64,000 bases of DNA from Anaspis maculata (GCA_949128115.1 OX421966.1:2542001-2606000); one strand, 5' to 3'; shown: positions 47,109 to 57,219, counted from the first letter of the stretch. Numbers and translations are program-made. The notes: generated by a model not told the origin, from the sequence alone.

Positions 47109-49364
47109 ATGAGGAAGTGTCTGAGAGTGTGCAAGAAAAAACTGTTCGATGCTGGCTCTGTAGGAGAATATTTGTCCTCAAAATCCATTTATAAAAATAC
47201 TTTGAAGCAGAAGAAATTATTATACTTGAAAAATGAATTGGAAGCCCTGAGTAATTCGAGAGATGCTGTCACTTTTTGGAGTACGCTCCGAAAATACCGT
47301 GGCAATACACGTGTCTCATGCCCACTTTCAGCACAGATTTGGGAGAACTATTTTCAAAATTTCTATCCATCGCGGCTGATCTCCAATGAGGAATTTTTTG
47401 ACGCGGTGCATCCTTATTTAGACAGCCCAATTTCACTAGACGAGTTAAAGTGTAGCCTTGCTCATTCTAAGAACAACAAGGCACCGGGAAGTGACATCAT
47501 TCCAAACGAGTTTTATAAGGCTCTCCCAGATAACTGGTTAACATATTTGAATACACTTTTTAACAGAATAATTCTGGAAGAAGTAACGCCCGTTAAATGG
47601 TCCGAAATAATATTAACTATGGTTCATAAAAAGGGCTCACCGGACGACCCAGCTAATTACCGCGGAATTGCACTGATTAACACCGTCATGAAACTCTTCA
47701 CCACTACTATTTTGAGACGACTAGCACTATGGTCGGAGGAATGTCAAGTCATTCCGGAAAGTCAGTCTGGCTTCCGGAGTGGCCGCGGTTGTATAGATAA
47801 TATTTTTGTCCTGACATCAGTTATCGGCTTGATATTACGACTGGAACACTCAAAGACTTACGCAATCTTTGTAGATTTCCGACGAGCGTTTGATTCCGTT
47901 AATCATACCCTACTATGGCGTAAGCTTTATATCCACGGACTTAGCGGTAAATTGATCAGGATCTTCAGGCAACTTTATGACAGATGTTATATGAGAGTGA
48001 GGACTGGGGGTTCATTTACAGGGAGCTTCGAAGTAACGGAGGGAGTGCTGCAAGGCGAGACTCTCAGTCCGCTACTATTTGCCATTTTTTTAGCTGACAT
48101 CGAAACGTTTTTCAGGAAGAGGGGTGTTAGAGGACTCAATGTGGATGGGAAGGTCGATGTTCTGATGCTTTTATATGCAGATGATCTTGTCATACTAGGG
48201 GATTCACCGGTAGACATCCAACGGAAGATTAAAATACTGGGTCAATACTGCGCTCAAAACTTTCTGGAAATCAATGCCGATAAGACAAAGGTAATGGAGT
48301 TCTCGAAAGGTGGTAGGGGAGGAAAATACACGTTCGAATATAACGATTCAAATATTGAAATAGTGAGAAGCTACCGATACCTAGGAATCACATTTACAAA
48401 AACCTTATCGTTTCTTGAAACCTGCAGTCATTCGATGACAAGTGCAAAGAGGGCTATAGGCGCTGTGTTCTCAATTCTGGCTAAGGGGAGAGTAAACGCA
48501 TGGGAAAGTCGAATGAAGCTATTTAACTCGATAATACTGAGCACGCTTATGTATGGAGTGGCTATTTGGGGAATTAAATACCTGGATGTCATAGAAAAAA
48601 TACAGGTCGGTTTTTTTAAGAAATTACTAGCGCTGCCGAAAAACACATCCAGCTCCCTCGTTAGGCTTGAGTGTGGGCTGCTTCCTCTACGCCATACTGT
48701 GCTGCGGCTTTGCTTTTCGTGGCTGAATAAACTTCATACTATGGATGATACACGCTTGCCAAAACTTTGCTACCTTAGGTTGCACTCTCTTGCCGACTGC
48801 ATGGATGAGAAGCATAACTTGGTAAGACAGATGAGACGATTGTTTGGGGAGGCTGGTTTTGATGGTGGTCCGACACCCGGGGAATACTTCTCGGGGAACC
48901 AAAGAACACGGATTTTAGATGACTTTGCTGAGATTTTGCACACGAAAGACCTTGCCAATGTGAGGACGTCCGCTTCAACTAACTTTATTCTTAAGGAAGA
49001 CCATTTCAGGCGGGGTCTCCCCCGAACTTACCTAACCTTAAGTAATGCAATAAGTACAACCAGATTGATAGCACAGGTAAGACTGCACAACAACTTTAGT
49101 CTGAGGTTCGTTGAGGGGGGCAAATGCCATAGGATCATCCCGGGGGACGTGTGTAGCCTCTGCAACCTAAATGAGCCTGAAACGTTAGAACACATGTTTT
49201 TTAGATGCCCCCTTTATCGCAGCGTGAGAGGGTCAAGGATCCCGAATCGGGTCGAAAGCTTTAGGGCGTTCATGCAAAGTCTGAGTGACGGTGATCAAGC
49301 TTCTAATTTAGCTAAATTTGTGTCAGGTGTTCTGAAAATTAGAGCTTTTGTATTCAACGAATAA
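47109..49364 (+). CDS. Reverse transcriptase of a non-LTR retrotransposon (EN-less)
   Basis: This 751-codon frame from ATG 47,109 copies RNA into DNA at the nicked target in complete elements. It shows the linker (1-110), finger motif HKKGSPDDPANYRGIALI (173-190), SQSGFRSGRGCIDNIF (218-233), motif A FVDFRRAFD (Asp256), motif B LQGETLSPLLF (314-324), catalytic YADD (356-359), thumb, and a C-terminal CCHC zinc knuckle, Cys682-x2-Cys685-x9-His695-x4-Cys700 (CSLCNLNEPETLEHMFFRC). No stop or frameshift interrupts it, so insertion is recent or the sequence is constrained. There is no endonuclease or RNase H. It belongs to the Jockey/I/R1-like group in a broad sense; the clade is not resolved. It is unlikely to move by itself. 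Confidence 0.93.
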   Translation: MRKCLRVCKKKLFDAGSVGEYLSSKSIYKNTLKQKKLLYLKNELEALSNSRDAVTFWSTLRKYRGNTRVSCPLSAQIWENYFQNFYPSRLISNEEFFDAVHPYLDSPISLDELKCSLAHSKNNKAPGSDIIPNEFYKALPDNWLTYLNTLFNRIILEEVTPVKWSEIILTMVHKKGSPDDPANYRGIALINTVMKLFTTTILRRLALWSEECQVIPESQSGFRSGRGCIDNIFVLTSVIGLILRLEHSKTYAIFVDFRRAFDSVNHTLLWRKLYIHGLSGKLIRIFRQLYDRCYMRVRTGGSFTGSFEVTEGVLQGETLSPLLFAIFLADIETFFRKRGVRGLNVDGKVDVLMLLYADDLVILGDSPVDIQRKIKILGQYCAQNFLEINADKTKVMEFSKGGRGGKYTFEYNDSNIEIVRSYRYLGITFTKTLSFLETCSHSMTSAKRAIGAVFSILAKGRVNAWESRMKLFNSIILSTLMYGVAIWGIKYLDVIEKIQVGFFKKLLALPKNTSSSLVRLECGLLPLRHTVLRLCFSWLNKLHTMDDTRLPKLCYLRLHSLADCMDEKHNLVRQMRRLFGEAGFDGGPTPGEYFSGNQRTRILDDFAEILHTKDLANVRTSASTNFILKEDHFRRGLPRTYLTLSNAISTTRLIAQVRLHNNFSLRFVEGGKCHRIIPGDVCSLCNLNEPETLEHMFFRCPLYRSVRGSRIPNRVESFRAFMQSLSDGDQASNLAKFVSGVLKIRAFVFNE

Positions 49365-49553
49365 CCACCTTTTTGTAATTGTATGAATTGTATGAGTTCT
49401 TCTTTGTTTAATTTTGGTTTTGTATCCTTCTTGCGGTTGTACTTGTGGATTGAAGTTGTGTTATTTTGTTTCTTTTATTTTTCACTCTAGTACATATACA
49501 TAATTAGTTAGGAATCAGATCTGTTGTAAGAAATTTCTTCAAAACAATAAATC

Positions 49554-49583
<30 letters not shown>
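49554..49583. repeat. (AAT)n tail of the LINE
   Basis: Ten AAT units directly after AATAAATC. Trinucleotide tails of this kind mark the 3' end of several insect LINE groups. Confidence 0.85.
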
Positions 49584-49584
<1 letters not shown>

Positions 49585-50270
49585 GACCCAATTGTGGGGA
49601 TATCGAGATTTTTACATATTACAGTAGAGTTTTCCAAAATGTAAATGACTCTTTTTGTAGTTTTTTGATACACTAGAAAAATCGTGGGAAAATTGGTAAA
49701 ACCTTACTGTGGGGTCTGTCCCCACAATTTGGTACACACATTTTTGGTGTGTGTTAAGTGTGTGGTCTCATCACACATCTGTTTTGAAATTGTGTGGACA
49801 TCATTGACAATAGTACCTACTTGTTATGGCCACGAGGTTAAAATTCTACAATAAAGTCGATGGGATAAAGGGGTTCATTTTCGGGAAGATGGGTACTGTC
49901 AAAAAAAAAACTAGTTCACTGTCACAAAACTGCCAGTAAAATATTAAATGATAGTGTGTATCAATACTGCAAAACTAAGGAAAATGCTCCTCAAGGAAAA
50001 GAGCTATCGTAAACATTCCTAGTTCAAGGGCTCGTTCAAGGGTAGGTGCAGTTCCAGGGGCCAAGCCTTGAACATTTTTTGACGCCCTTCGTTTCGCAGT
50101 TACAGAAGTTACAGGGTGATTCATGTGTTTTGACGAAAATTTCACAAAATCATTTTCATAATAGCATAAAATTTGAGATGCAGATTCCTGTACCAATGGA
50201 CAGGGAGCTGGTGCTGCAAAACTTACGTCATAAGGTACATGATTTTAACCCTGTAGGTCTAATGTGCGTT
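49584..50270. other. GTGGGG/GTCCCCAC-rich repeat segment, no gene
   Basis: CAATTGTGGGGATATC, ACTGTGGGGTCTGTCCCCAC and GTGTGTTAAGTGTGTGG belong to the same dispersed family as 54,970-55,345 and 63,060-63,600. Frames at 49,975 and 50,046 are not recognisable. Confidence 0.5.
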
Positions 50271-51150
50271 GATAAGTTTGTTGAAAATTTCTTTGTCCCA
50301 CATGTCAGACCGAGAGCTTCAGACTGGTACCTATAGGCTTGTCGAATTTCTAAAAATGTCCAAAATTTACGTTATATAAAGTACTTGAATGAAACCAAAG
50401 GGCTTTTGTGTGGGAACATCCCCTTAGTCAAAAATCGAGTCGTGAGGGAAAATTTTTGAGGGTCCATAAAACAAGTTAGGAATTTTCAAAAAATGACAAA
50501 ATTCATCCCGTTCTGGAGACTTTTTCTCAGACATAATTTTAAGAATGAACAACGATTCTCACATGATTTTTCACATGAGTTTCGAACCTGTCCACAAAAA
50601 TTTTCAAGGGTATATCGCACACAGGCTGCAACATCGAAACATTCTTCTCAAATCGAACACCCTGTATTTAAACATGGAAATCGATTCCGCTTTTCATCTT
50701 GATCATAATTTATAAACATACCGGGTGTTTATAAACGTTTGTTATCATATCGCCTTTGGAATCTCCTATCACTCTTTCAAATCGTGCCTTTCACTGCGAC
50801 TTTTGGCCTGACCAAAGCCTGCCGCGATCACAGACGTTTATAAGCACCCGGTATATCACAAAAAGTGGGTGAGTCAACAAAATATCTACATAAAATTGAT
50901 GGATGAATGCGAATTTTGGTCCTTCTTTTAAAAATTTCAAACTTGTCTTCTGGACTGAAAGGTCCCAAAAATTTTGTCTTACGACCAGATTTTTGATTGG
51001 GGATGTTCCCTTACAAAGTCCCGTTGGTTTCATTCATGTACCTTATGACGTAAATTTTGGCCCCTTTTCTCGACAACAACTGACAAGCCCCTCCCCTCCC
51101 CTACCAGCCTTAAGCCCTGGTTTGACATGTAAGAAAATAGTGAACAAGTG
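50270..51150. mobile_element. Diverged foldback element
   Basis: The left arm (about 50,275-50,510) reads ACATGTCAGACC, AGACTGGTA, AAATTTACG, GGGAACATCCCC and AAAATTTTTGAGGG. The complement of 51,140-50,915 gives ACATGTCAAACC, AGGCTGGTA, AAATTTACG, GGGAACATCCCC and AAAATTTTTGGGAC in the same order. A smaller MITE sits in the loop. Confidence 0.65.
50721..50851. mobile_element. 131-bp TIR element (MITE), TA target
   Basis: Starts CCGGGTGTTTATAAACG and ends CGTTTATAAGCACCCGG, with TA on each side (50,719-50,720 and 50,852-50,853). It is non-coding. Size, termini and TA duplication fit a Tc1/mariner-type MITE. Confidence 0.65.
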
Positions 51151-51185
51151 TCCCAGAAATAAGTACACCAAAAAAATATCATATA

Positions 51186-52640
51186 CAGGGTGGTGAAAAT
51201 TTCGATGCTCACCATTGGTATCTTGGAAACGGTGAGAGATACGAGGTCGGTTGAATTAGAAAAAAGTTGCGTATTTTTGTGGCGATCAAGAATCTGAAAA
51301 GAAACTTTGAATATTTTGATTGATTCACGATTTATCATGAAAAAACTGAAAATTTTGATTTCAAAAATTATTTTCTATCTTTCCAACCATTCAAGCTATT
51401 ATCATCAAACTTGGTAGTTTTATGTTTTTGATCACTCCGAGTCGATCAACGTTGGCAAAAATTTTCCAGGCCTTCTAGATGTCAAATTATGATAGTCAAC
51501 TTTTGTTTTTCTTATGGCCGCCATATTGGATTTTTGCACTAATAGATAGAGAGAAAAATTAGCTTTCCGAATTAGTAATCAACATGTTCTTTTCATGACA
51601 TTTTCAGCGTCAAATTTTGAAATTTTTGTGAATTATTGGAAAAATCGGGAATGCTTTGAAGAACAATTGAAATATTATAAATAGCAACAACAGAAAAAAG
51701 ACAGATTGTGTTCAATTGACGTATCTAAGGGCTCGATACCAAGTTGCAGGGGCGAAGTTTGGGACGGCGTAACTCGTCTGATTGGTTGGTATCCGCCGTT
51801 GCTATGGTAACGGCACTTACGGCGGTCTCAGCCCCAACTTGGTATCGAGCCGTAACTTCTTAATCGTGTTTTGTGCTTGTTTGTACCGAGAGTACATAAA
51901 TTAAATGAGTCAAGGGTGCCTGTGAATTCAAAAACGTCTGTCGAAACTAGGGTAATCCTTATCCTTTTCTAATAAATTTGTCAAACTTTAACAAGAACGA
52001 TGCTAGTTCCGACAGACGTTTTTGAACTCACAGACACCCTTGACCCATTCAATTTATGAACTACCGGTACAAACAAGCACAAAACACGATTAAGAAGTTA
52101 GATACGTCAATTGCACACCATCTGTCACTTTTTTGTTGTTGCTGTTGATAATATTTCAATTGTTTTTCGAGGCATTCCCGATTTTGTCAATAATTTACGG
52201 AAATTTCAAAATTTAACGCTTGAAATGTCATAAAAAGAACATGTTGGTTACTAATTCAGAAAGCTAATTTTTTTCTCTATCTATTTGTGCAAAAATCCAA
52301 TATGGCGGCCATAAGAAAAACAAAAGTTGACTATCATAATTTGACATCTAGGGAGCCTGGAAAATTTCTGTCAACGTTGATCGACTTGGAGTGATCAAAA
52401 ACATAAAACTACCAAGTTTGATTGAAATAGCTTAAATGGTTGGAAAGATAAAAAGTAATTTCTGGAATCAAAATTTTCAGTTTTTTCGTGATAAATCGTA
52501 AACCAATCAAAATAATCTAAGTTTCTTTTCAGATTGTCAATCGCAACAAAAATGCGCAACTTTTTTCTAATTTAACCGACCTCGTATCTCTTACCGTTTC
52601 CAAGATACCAATGGTGAGCATCGAAATTTTCACCACCCTG
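51186..52640. mobile_element. 1.45-kb foldback element, TA-flanked, CAGGGTGG ends
   Basis: CAGGGTGGTGAAAATTTCG at 51,186 mirrors CGAAATTTTCACCACCCTG ending at 52,640, with TA outside both ends. The arms extend to within a ~50-bp centre near 51,951-51,999 (ACGTCTGTCG...CGACAGACGT), giving roughly 650-bp arms about 90% alike. No transposase is visible. The TA duplication and CAGGGTG end suggest mobilisation by a mariner-like enzyme. The left arm is interrupted by a 124-bp MITE. Confidence 0.85.
51729..51852. mobile_element. 124-bp MITE nested in the foldback's left arm, TAA duplication
   Basis: GGGCTCGATACCAAGTTG opens it and CAACTTGGTATCGAGCCG closes it, flanked by TAA at 51,726-51,728 and 51,853-51,855. 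The right arm of the host element reads straight through (complement GTATCTAACTTCTTAATCG), which proves the empty site. A 3-bp TAA duplication fits the PIF/Harbinger (TWA) superfamily. The inside holds CCGTTGCTATGGTAACGG, an 18-bp palindrome. Confidence 0.88.
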
Positions 52641-52659
52641 TATTCCTGACAACAAAATA

Positions 52660-53820
52660 GGTCGATTCCAACCGATTCACTTGGGATTTTGAGTCAGCGT
52701 GTACTTTCAAAACACAATCGATATGCATCACTCATGAGAAATTCCAATATGGCGGCCAAGATGGCGGCGGAATCGTGAAATTCAGCTTGAAAAAAAAAAA
52801 GAATGATTAGATGTACGAGACAAGGGCAAGTTCCAAGTTCCATGAAAATCGTTCCACTGATAAGAAATTTCAAGATGGCGGCAGAATCATGAAACTCAGC
52901 TTGAATTAAGAATGTTCATACGAGACTAGAGTGAGTTCAAAGTTTCATGACAATCGTTCCACTAACAAGAAAATTTCATCATGGTGGCCAAGATGGCGGT
53001 GGAGTCATGAAATCTAATCTGCCCATTGGCCACCTATGAGGGCCTAAGCTATTCATCGGAAAAAGTTCCAGGACTCTAGTTTATTCCTTAAGGAGGAGTT
53101 CAACTTCTTCGAAGTGGACAGGAGGTTCTTTGATGATGATAATAAAAACTATGCATGAATCAAAAGAAGTGGATATCCCCACACGTGCGTGAGTCGCAAT
53201 AGCGCATTTTCTGTGCAGATTTGTCGTCGATGGAAGTGAAGTCCGCTCAAATTGGACTACTTTCAGAGAAATTCAAAATGGCGGATCAAAGATGGCGGTC
53301 AAGTGAGAAAAATCATTGGTCAACTTTATATGATGGTCACGTATGCATTCGATTGGCGTTTACACCCCATCGATATCTTTTTTCGTTGAGGCATAATTCT
53401 TCTAGTTCTATCACTTTGAAACATGTTCAATATGGAGAATAAAAGATGGGAGCGGAGCATCAATTGTCGAAAATTGGATGTATCTAATCTACGTTCACAT
53501 CGCCTGCAAATTTCACTTGAATCAGACCACTTTCAGAGAAATTCAAAATGGCGGATCAAAGATAGCAGCCAAATGACAAAAATCATTGATCAACTTTATA
53601 TGATGGACACGTGACAATTGGATAGATCTTGATGTGGTTCACATTGCCTGCAAATTTCATCTCAATCGGATCACTTTTAGAGAAATTCAAAATGGCGGAT
53701 CAAAGATGGCGGCGGAATAACAAAAATCCAAAAGTCAACTTGACATCCTGGACAAATGTACCATTGATCAGCGTTCACACCACTTCGATATATTTCTTCC
53801 CTGAGGAGTTATCCCGGGTA
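52660..53820. repeat. Degenerate ATGGCGG-bearing repeats with YY1/Pho-like sites
   Basis: AAGATGGCGG(C/T) occurs near 52,758, 52,872, 52,990, 53,291 and 53,704, with companion AA(T/A)ATGGCGG copies near 52,746, 53,273, 53,545 and 53,688. Units such as AGAAATTCAAAATGGCGGAT and CAACTTTATATGATGG recur. Short frames here are not coding. Confidence 0.65.
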
Positions 53821-53880
53821 CGGACGGACGGACAAAGTGAAGTGAAAGCGCCTCTTTCCCATTTTTTAGGAAAGTGCCCT
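53821..53880 (+). repeat. GGACGGACGGACAAAG...AAGCGCC module
   Basis: Aligns with 38,645-38,700 in the transposon: GGACGGACGGACAAAG, a 7-bp variable part, A(A/G)AAGCGCC(T)CTTTTCC-like, then GAAAG.GC.CT. It terminates the ATGGCGG repeats here. Confidence 0.6.
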
Positions 53881-54755
53881 GAAAACGGCCATATGAGCGT
53901 AATGGACCTTTTCAGCAGAAAAGAGACAGATGCGTGCGCGTTCGTACCGCGCAGCTGGTGGTGTCTAGCTATAACGGCGCCTAATATCTCCAAGGGAAAC
54001 TCCGTTCGTTATGATGTGCGCGGCACCACACTGCGGTCATGTGGGGCTGTGACGTAAATCGTGCAAGAGAGACCGCCTTGATTGAAAAGGTCCATTTACC
54101 TACCTCAATTCGGGATGGTTTGGATCACACGGCATAAGGTGTCCTTCTTCATTGTGTCAATACCTATTCACATCTAACAATACCTATGGGTACCTACACA
54201 TAGTGATCGGCAGATTCCAGAAACTGATGATTGCTGAAATTTTCTATGAAAGTTACATGAAATCTATGAAATTTATGGAAATTATGAAACATGGCAAAAT
54301 TGATGTTTTTTTATTATAAAGCGTAAATGTGAGGGTGAAGGTATGACTAATTTGAGTATTTGGGACATTGAACGACTGTCTAAATTTTGATATTGTTATG
54401 ATTGCACATAAACAAGACACAAATGAAGTTATTGAACTTTGATCAAATAACAGGACAACGTTGATGAAACTAAACAAAACAGGTATCGTACGAGTAGGTA
54501 CCAGTTCTTACATGTAGGTAGTTGAGTAACAAAAATTAATTTCAAAAACTAGAATAAAAATTCCAAAACAGAAAACATCCTAACTAACCCTAGAGTGTGG
54601 AAGAAAAAAGGAATTTCCAGTTTCATAACTTTTAGAAATTTATGACTTGGCTAGAAACTTTCGGAAAGTTTCGGGATTTTCTAAAAGTTTCAAAATGAAA
54701 TATTTCACAGCCCATCACTACCTACCTACACACCACCTCATAATATAACCTACAT
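53881..54755. other. Non-repetitive stretch, nothing assignable
   Basis: 53,881-54,060 is GC-balanced and open in one frame (part of 53,629-54,057) without a recognisable domain. The remainder is AT-rich with no gene, promoter or repeat that I can support. Confidence 0.35.
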
Positions 54756-54938
54756 TTATTTATTTTTTTTTTTATTTAATTGTCTTATTTTACGAGGCGG
54801 CATTCAGCTATAAGCTGCTCTACCATGCAACCTCGGGGACAGCACAAAATATCCATGGATGAAGTAGGATTCGAACCCACACAGGGCAGCGCGAATGGTT
54901 TGGCTTGCCATTACCTGTACCACTCGGCTACCACCGCT
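54756..54938 (-). mobile_element. tRNA-derived SINE with target-site duplication
   Basis: On the minus strand the head reads AGCGGTGGTAGCCGAGTGG (RNA polymerase III A box), then GTGGGTTCGAATCCTAC (B box), with spacing typical of a Ser/Leu-like tRNA ancestor. The acceptor ends do not pair, so it is not a functional tRNA. A ~90-bp body follows and ends in an A-rich tail (AATAAAAAAAAAAATAAAT). ATGTAGG lies at both ends (plus-strand CCTACAT at 54,749 and 54,939), giving a duplication of at least 7 bp. Confidence 0.8.
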
Positions 54939-54969
54939 CCTACATAAATATAATACATGATATTGTGTA

Positions 54970-55345
54970 AATTCAATTCTGGATGTCCCCACAACAATGA
55001 GAATATTATGGGGACCTCGATGAATCTGGAACAGTTCGTCACTAGAAAATCAGTCAAACAGCGCCATCTAGCGATTCTGACTGAGGTCCCCACAATTTGG
55101 GTTAAAATTATATGGTTTTACACACCATTCTTGACCTATAATTGTGGGGACATATTGGGAAATTGTGTTTTCTACGGTAAGGAGGCCCCAGAGAACACGT
55201 TAGAAGCACTTAAAATTTGTGGGGACGTGTGTATGTCCCCGTAATTGGTGAAGTCCACACAACTATGGTTACATTCTTGCCAAAGTCCCCATAAGCATAG
55301 CCGCACACGTGCACACACACACACACACACACACACATACCCGCC
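54970..55345. repeat. GTCCCCAC/GTGGGGAC repeat island with (CA)n
   Basis: GATGTCCCCACAAC, ATGGGGACCTCG, GGTCCCCACAATTTGG, TTGTGGGGACATATTGGG, TTGTGGGGACGTG and AAGTCCCCATAAG occur within 350 bp, then (CA)n at 55,311-55,337 followed by CATACCCGCCGGTG. Same arrangement as 47,041-47,090 and 63,174-63,280. Confidence 0.65.
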
Positions 55346-55544
55346 GGTGTAGGTTTGTGGCAACCGTGCATCAAACCAAATTGTGGCAGCTTTGATGAAA
55401 CCATGTAGGTTGGGTACCCCTTTGCGTTAGCAACCCGTAAAACTGACCCATTTGGTTATACACTCCATGGGGGCGGCGCAGCATGTCCCCGAATATTCGT
55501 GCATATAACAAACTAGTGGCGTCGCTGCCACAATTAGGTGTCAA

Positions 55545-55672
55545 GTTTTTGTGCATCCAAGACGCCAGAATTCGGTGTATAGTTTGTGCATCGAAGACGC
55601 CAAAATTCGGTGTATAGTTTGTGTATCGAAGACGTCAAAATTCGGTGTATAGTTTGTGTATCAAAGGTGTCT
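55545..55672. repeat. 35-bp tandem repeat, about 3.5 copies
   Basis: GACGCCAAAATTCGGTGTAT, then AGTTTGTGTATCGAA, begins at 55,561, 55,596 and 55,631, with partial copies on each side. Copies differ at only a few bases. Confidence 0.9.
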
Positions 55673-55779
55673 TGTCTATAGTGTCTAAGTGATTATGTCG
55701 ATATTTTTAACAATTTTCAAAGCGCGACAGTTTTGGATTGCTTTGGAAGATTTTGAATCTGTTTAGACTGGCTGATAGC

Positions 55780-56940
55780 CCCATTTACACACACTCCCTT
55801 GTACACATTCCCATGTATCTTGCACGAATTCAACCAACCCCCACTCCTTCAAAACTACCGCCTTTTCCAAGTTGCTCCGATCTGAACCGGAATTTCTCGG
55901 TTGGATGAAGGAACTTGCGAAGAGAAGATAACTCAATGTCTCTCAACATCCCCCCCCCCCCCCCGAAACCAGGTGAGAGAGTGAAAAGTTTTAATTTCTA
56001 TGATTTCAAGAGAATTGTTATGTTAAATAGAGAAGTTCGCGGGAGGAAAACCTCTTTTGTACCTTTTACAAATTCAACCAACACCCACTCCGCCCCACCC
56101 CTTCAAAACTACCCCCTTTTCCCAAGAATCTCCGATCTTAACCGGAATTTCTCGGTTAGGATAGAGGAACTCTTGAAGAGAAGAAAACTCAATGTCCCTT
56201 TCCCCTCTCGCAAAACCGAGTGAGGGGGGGGGGGGCAAAAAGTTTTCATTTCTCTGATTTTGAGCGGATTTTTTGTGTTTGAGAGAGGAACGCGCGGGAA
56301 GAAAACTCGCATAATACCTTGCACAAATTCAACCAACCCGCACCCCACCTTACCCTTTAAAAACTACCCCCTTGGCCTTTTAGTGTTTTATTCAAGAGGA
56401 AACTCACGGAGATAAAATCTTCTATAAACCTTTCACAAATTCCACCAATTCCCGCATCACCCCACTCCTTCAAACTACCCTCTTTTCTTAAGTACCTATC
56501 TCCGATCTGAACCGGCATTTTTTGGGTGGATAGAAGAATTCGCGGGGACAAGAAAATTCCATGACACTTTCCATCCCCTACATCCGTGAACAGGGGAAGG
56601 GGAAAGGGGCAAATTTTTTAACCTCTTCGATTTAGAGCAGCCTTTTTTTGTTTGATAGGGAAACTTGCGGAGAGAAAATCTCCTAAGTATATGCCTTGCA
56701 CAAATTCCCCAGCAACCCCCACCTCACTCCACTCTTCCAAAAACCACCCCCTTTTTCCAAGTAGCTCCGATCTAAACCGGCATTTTTCGGTTGGATGAGA
56801 GAATTCGCGGGGACAAGAAAATTCCATGACACTTAATCCCTCACATCCTTGAAACCGGGGAAGAGGGGAGGGGCAAATTTTTAAACTCCTTGATTTAGAG
56901 AGGCCTTTTTATGTTTGATAGGGAATCTCGCGGAGATATA
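55780..56940. repeat. ~250-bp tandem repeat, about 4.5 copies
   Basis: CTCCGATCTGAACCGG(A/C)ATTT recurs near 55,876, 56,127, 56,499 and 56,762, preceded by CACCCC..CTTCAAAACTACCCCC and followed by C- or G-runs (C14 at 55,950; G10 at 56,225). The step between the second and third copies is longer, probably an internal rearrangement. Confidence 0.75.
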
Positions 56941-57219
56941 ATATCTATCCTAATGCTAATATTAAACAATATGGTGTCGTATTTGAAAATCAAATGTTGA
57001 TGGCTCTTCCGATTATTTCCGGAAGTGCAGTTCAGTCAAGGTTAGGTGCAAAAGATAGGAAAAGAACCTAGTCCTCGATATTTCATGAACATTTCAAAAC
57101 TAAAGATGTAATTGGAAACGTCATAGGCTATGGGGTCTATAGTCTATAATAAAAAAAGTTACCTATCTATATTTATCTACTTCTACATAATATTATTGTA
57201 TTGTATAGCAATATAAAAA

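Larger units (their letters stand above)
47087..49583 (+). mobile_element. Non-LTR retrotransposon, 5'-truncated, (AAT)n tail
   Basis: The insertion begins somewhere between the microsatellite and 47,109 (exact start unclear) and ends in an (AAT)n run at 49,554-49,583. The body carries one long RT ORF and a 190-bp 3' UTR. The endonuclease domain that should precede RT is missing, so it is a 5'-truncated copy. TTGTGGGGA occurs on both sides (47,078 and 49,592), but it is also a motif of the local repeat and lies 8 bp beyond the tail, so I do not claim it as the duplication. Confidence 0.85.

Noticed and set aside
46825..47188. Open frames through the (CACG)n/(CA)n tract (Arg-Val, Thr-His and Cys-Ala repeats)
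   Set aside because: Microsatellite translation only.
47078..49600. TTGTGGGGA as the LINE's target-site duplication
   Set aside because: The right copy lies 8 bp beyond the (AAT)n tail, and the word is common in the host repeat family here.
54832..54938. Functional tRNA gene (minus strand)
   Set aside because: A and B boxes are present, but the acceptor ends do not pair and the sequence continues into a SINE body with an A-rich tail.
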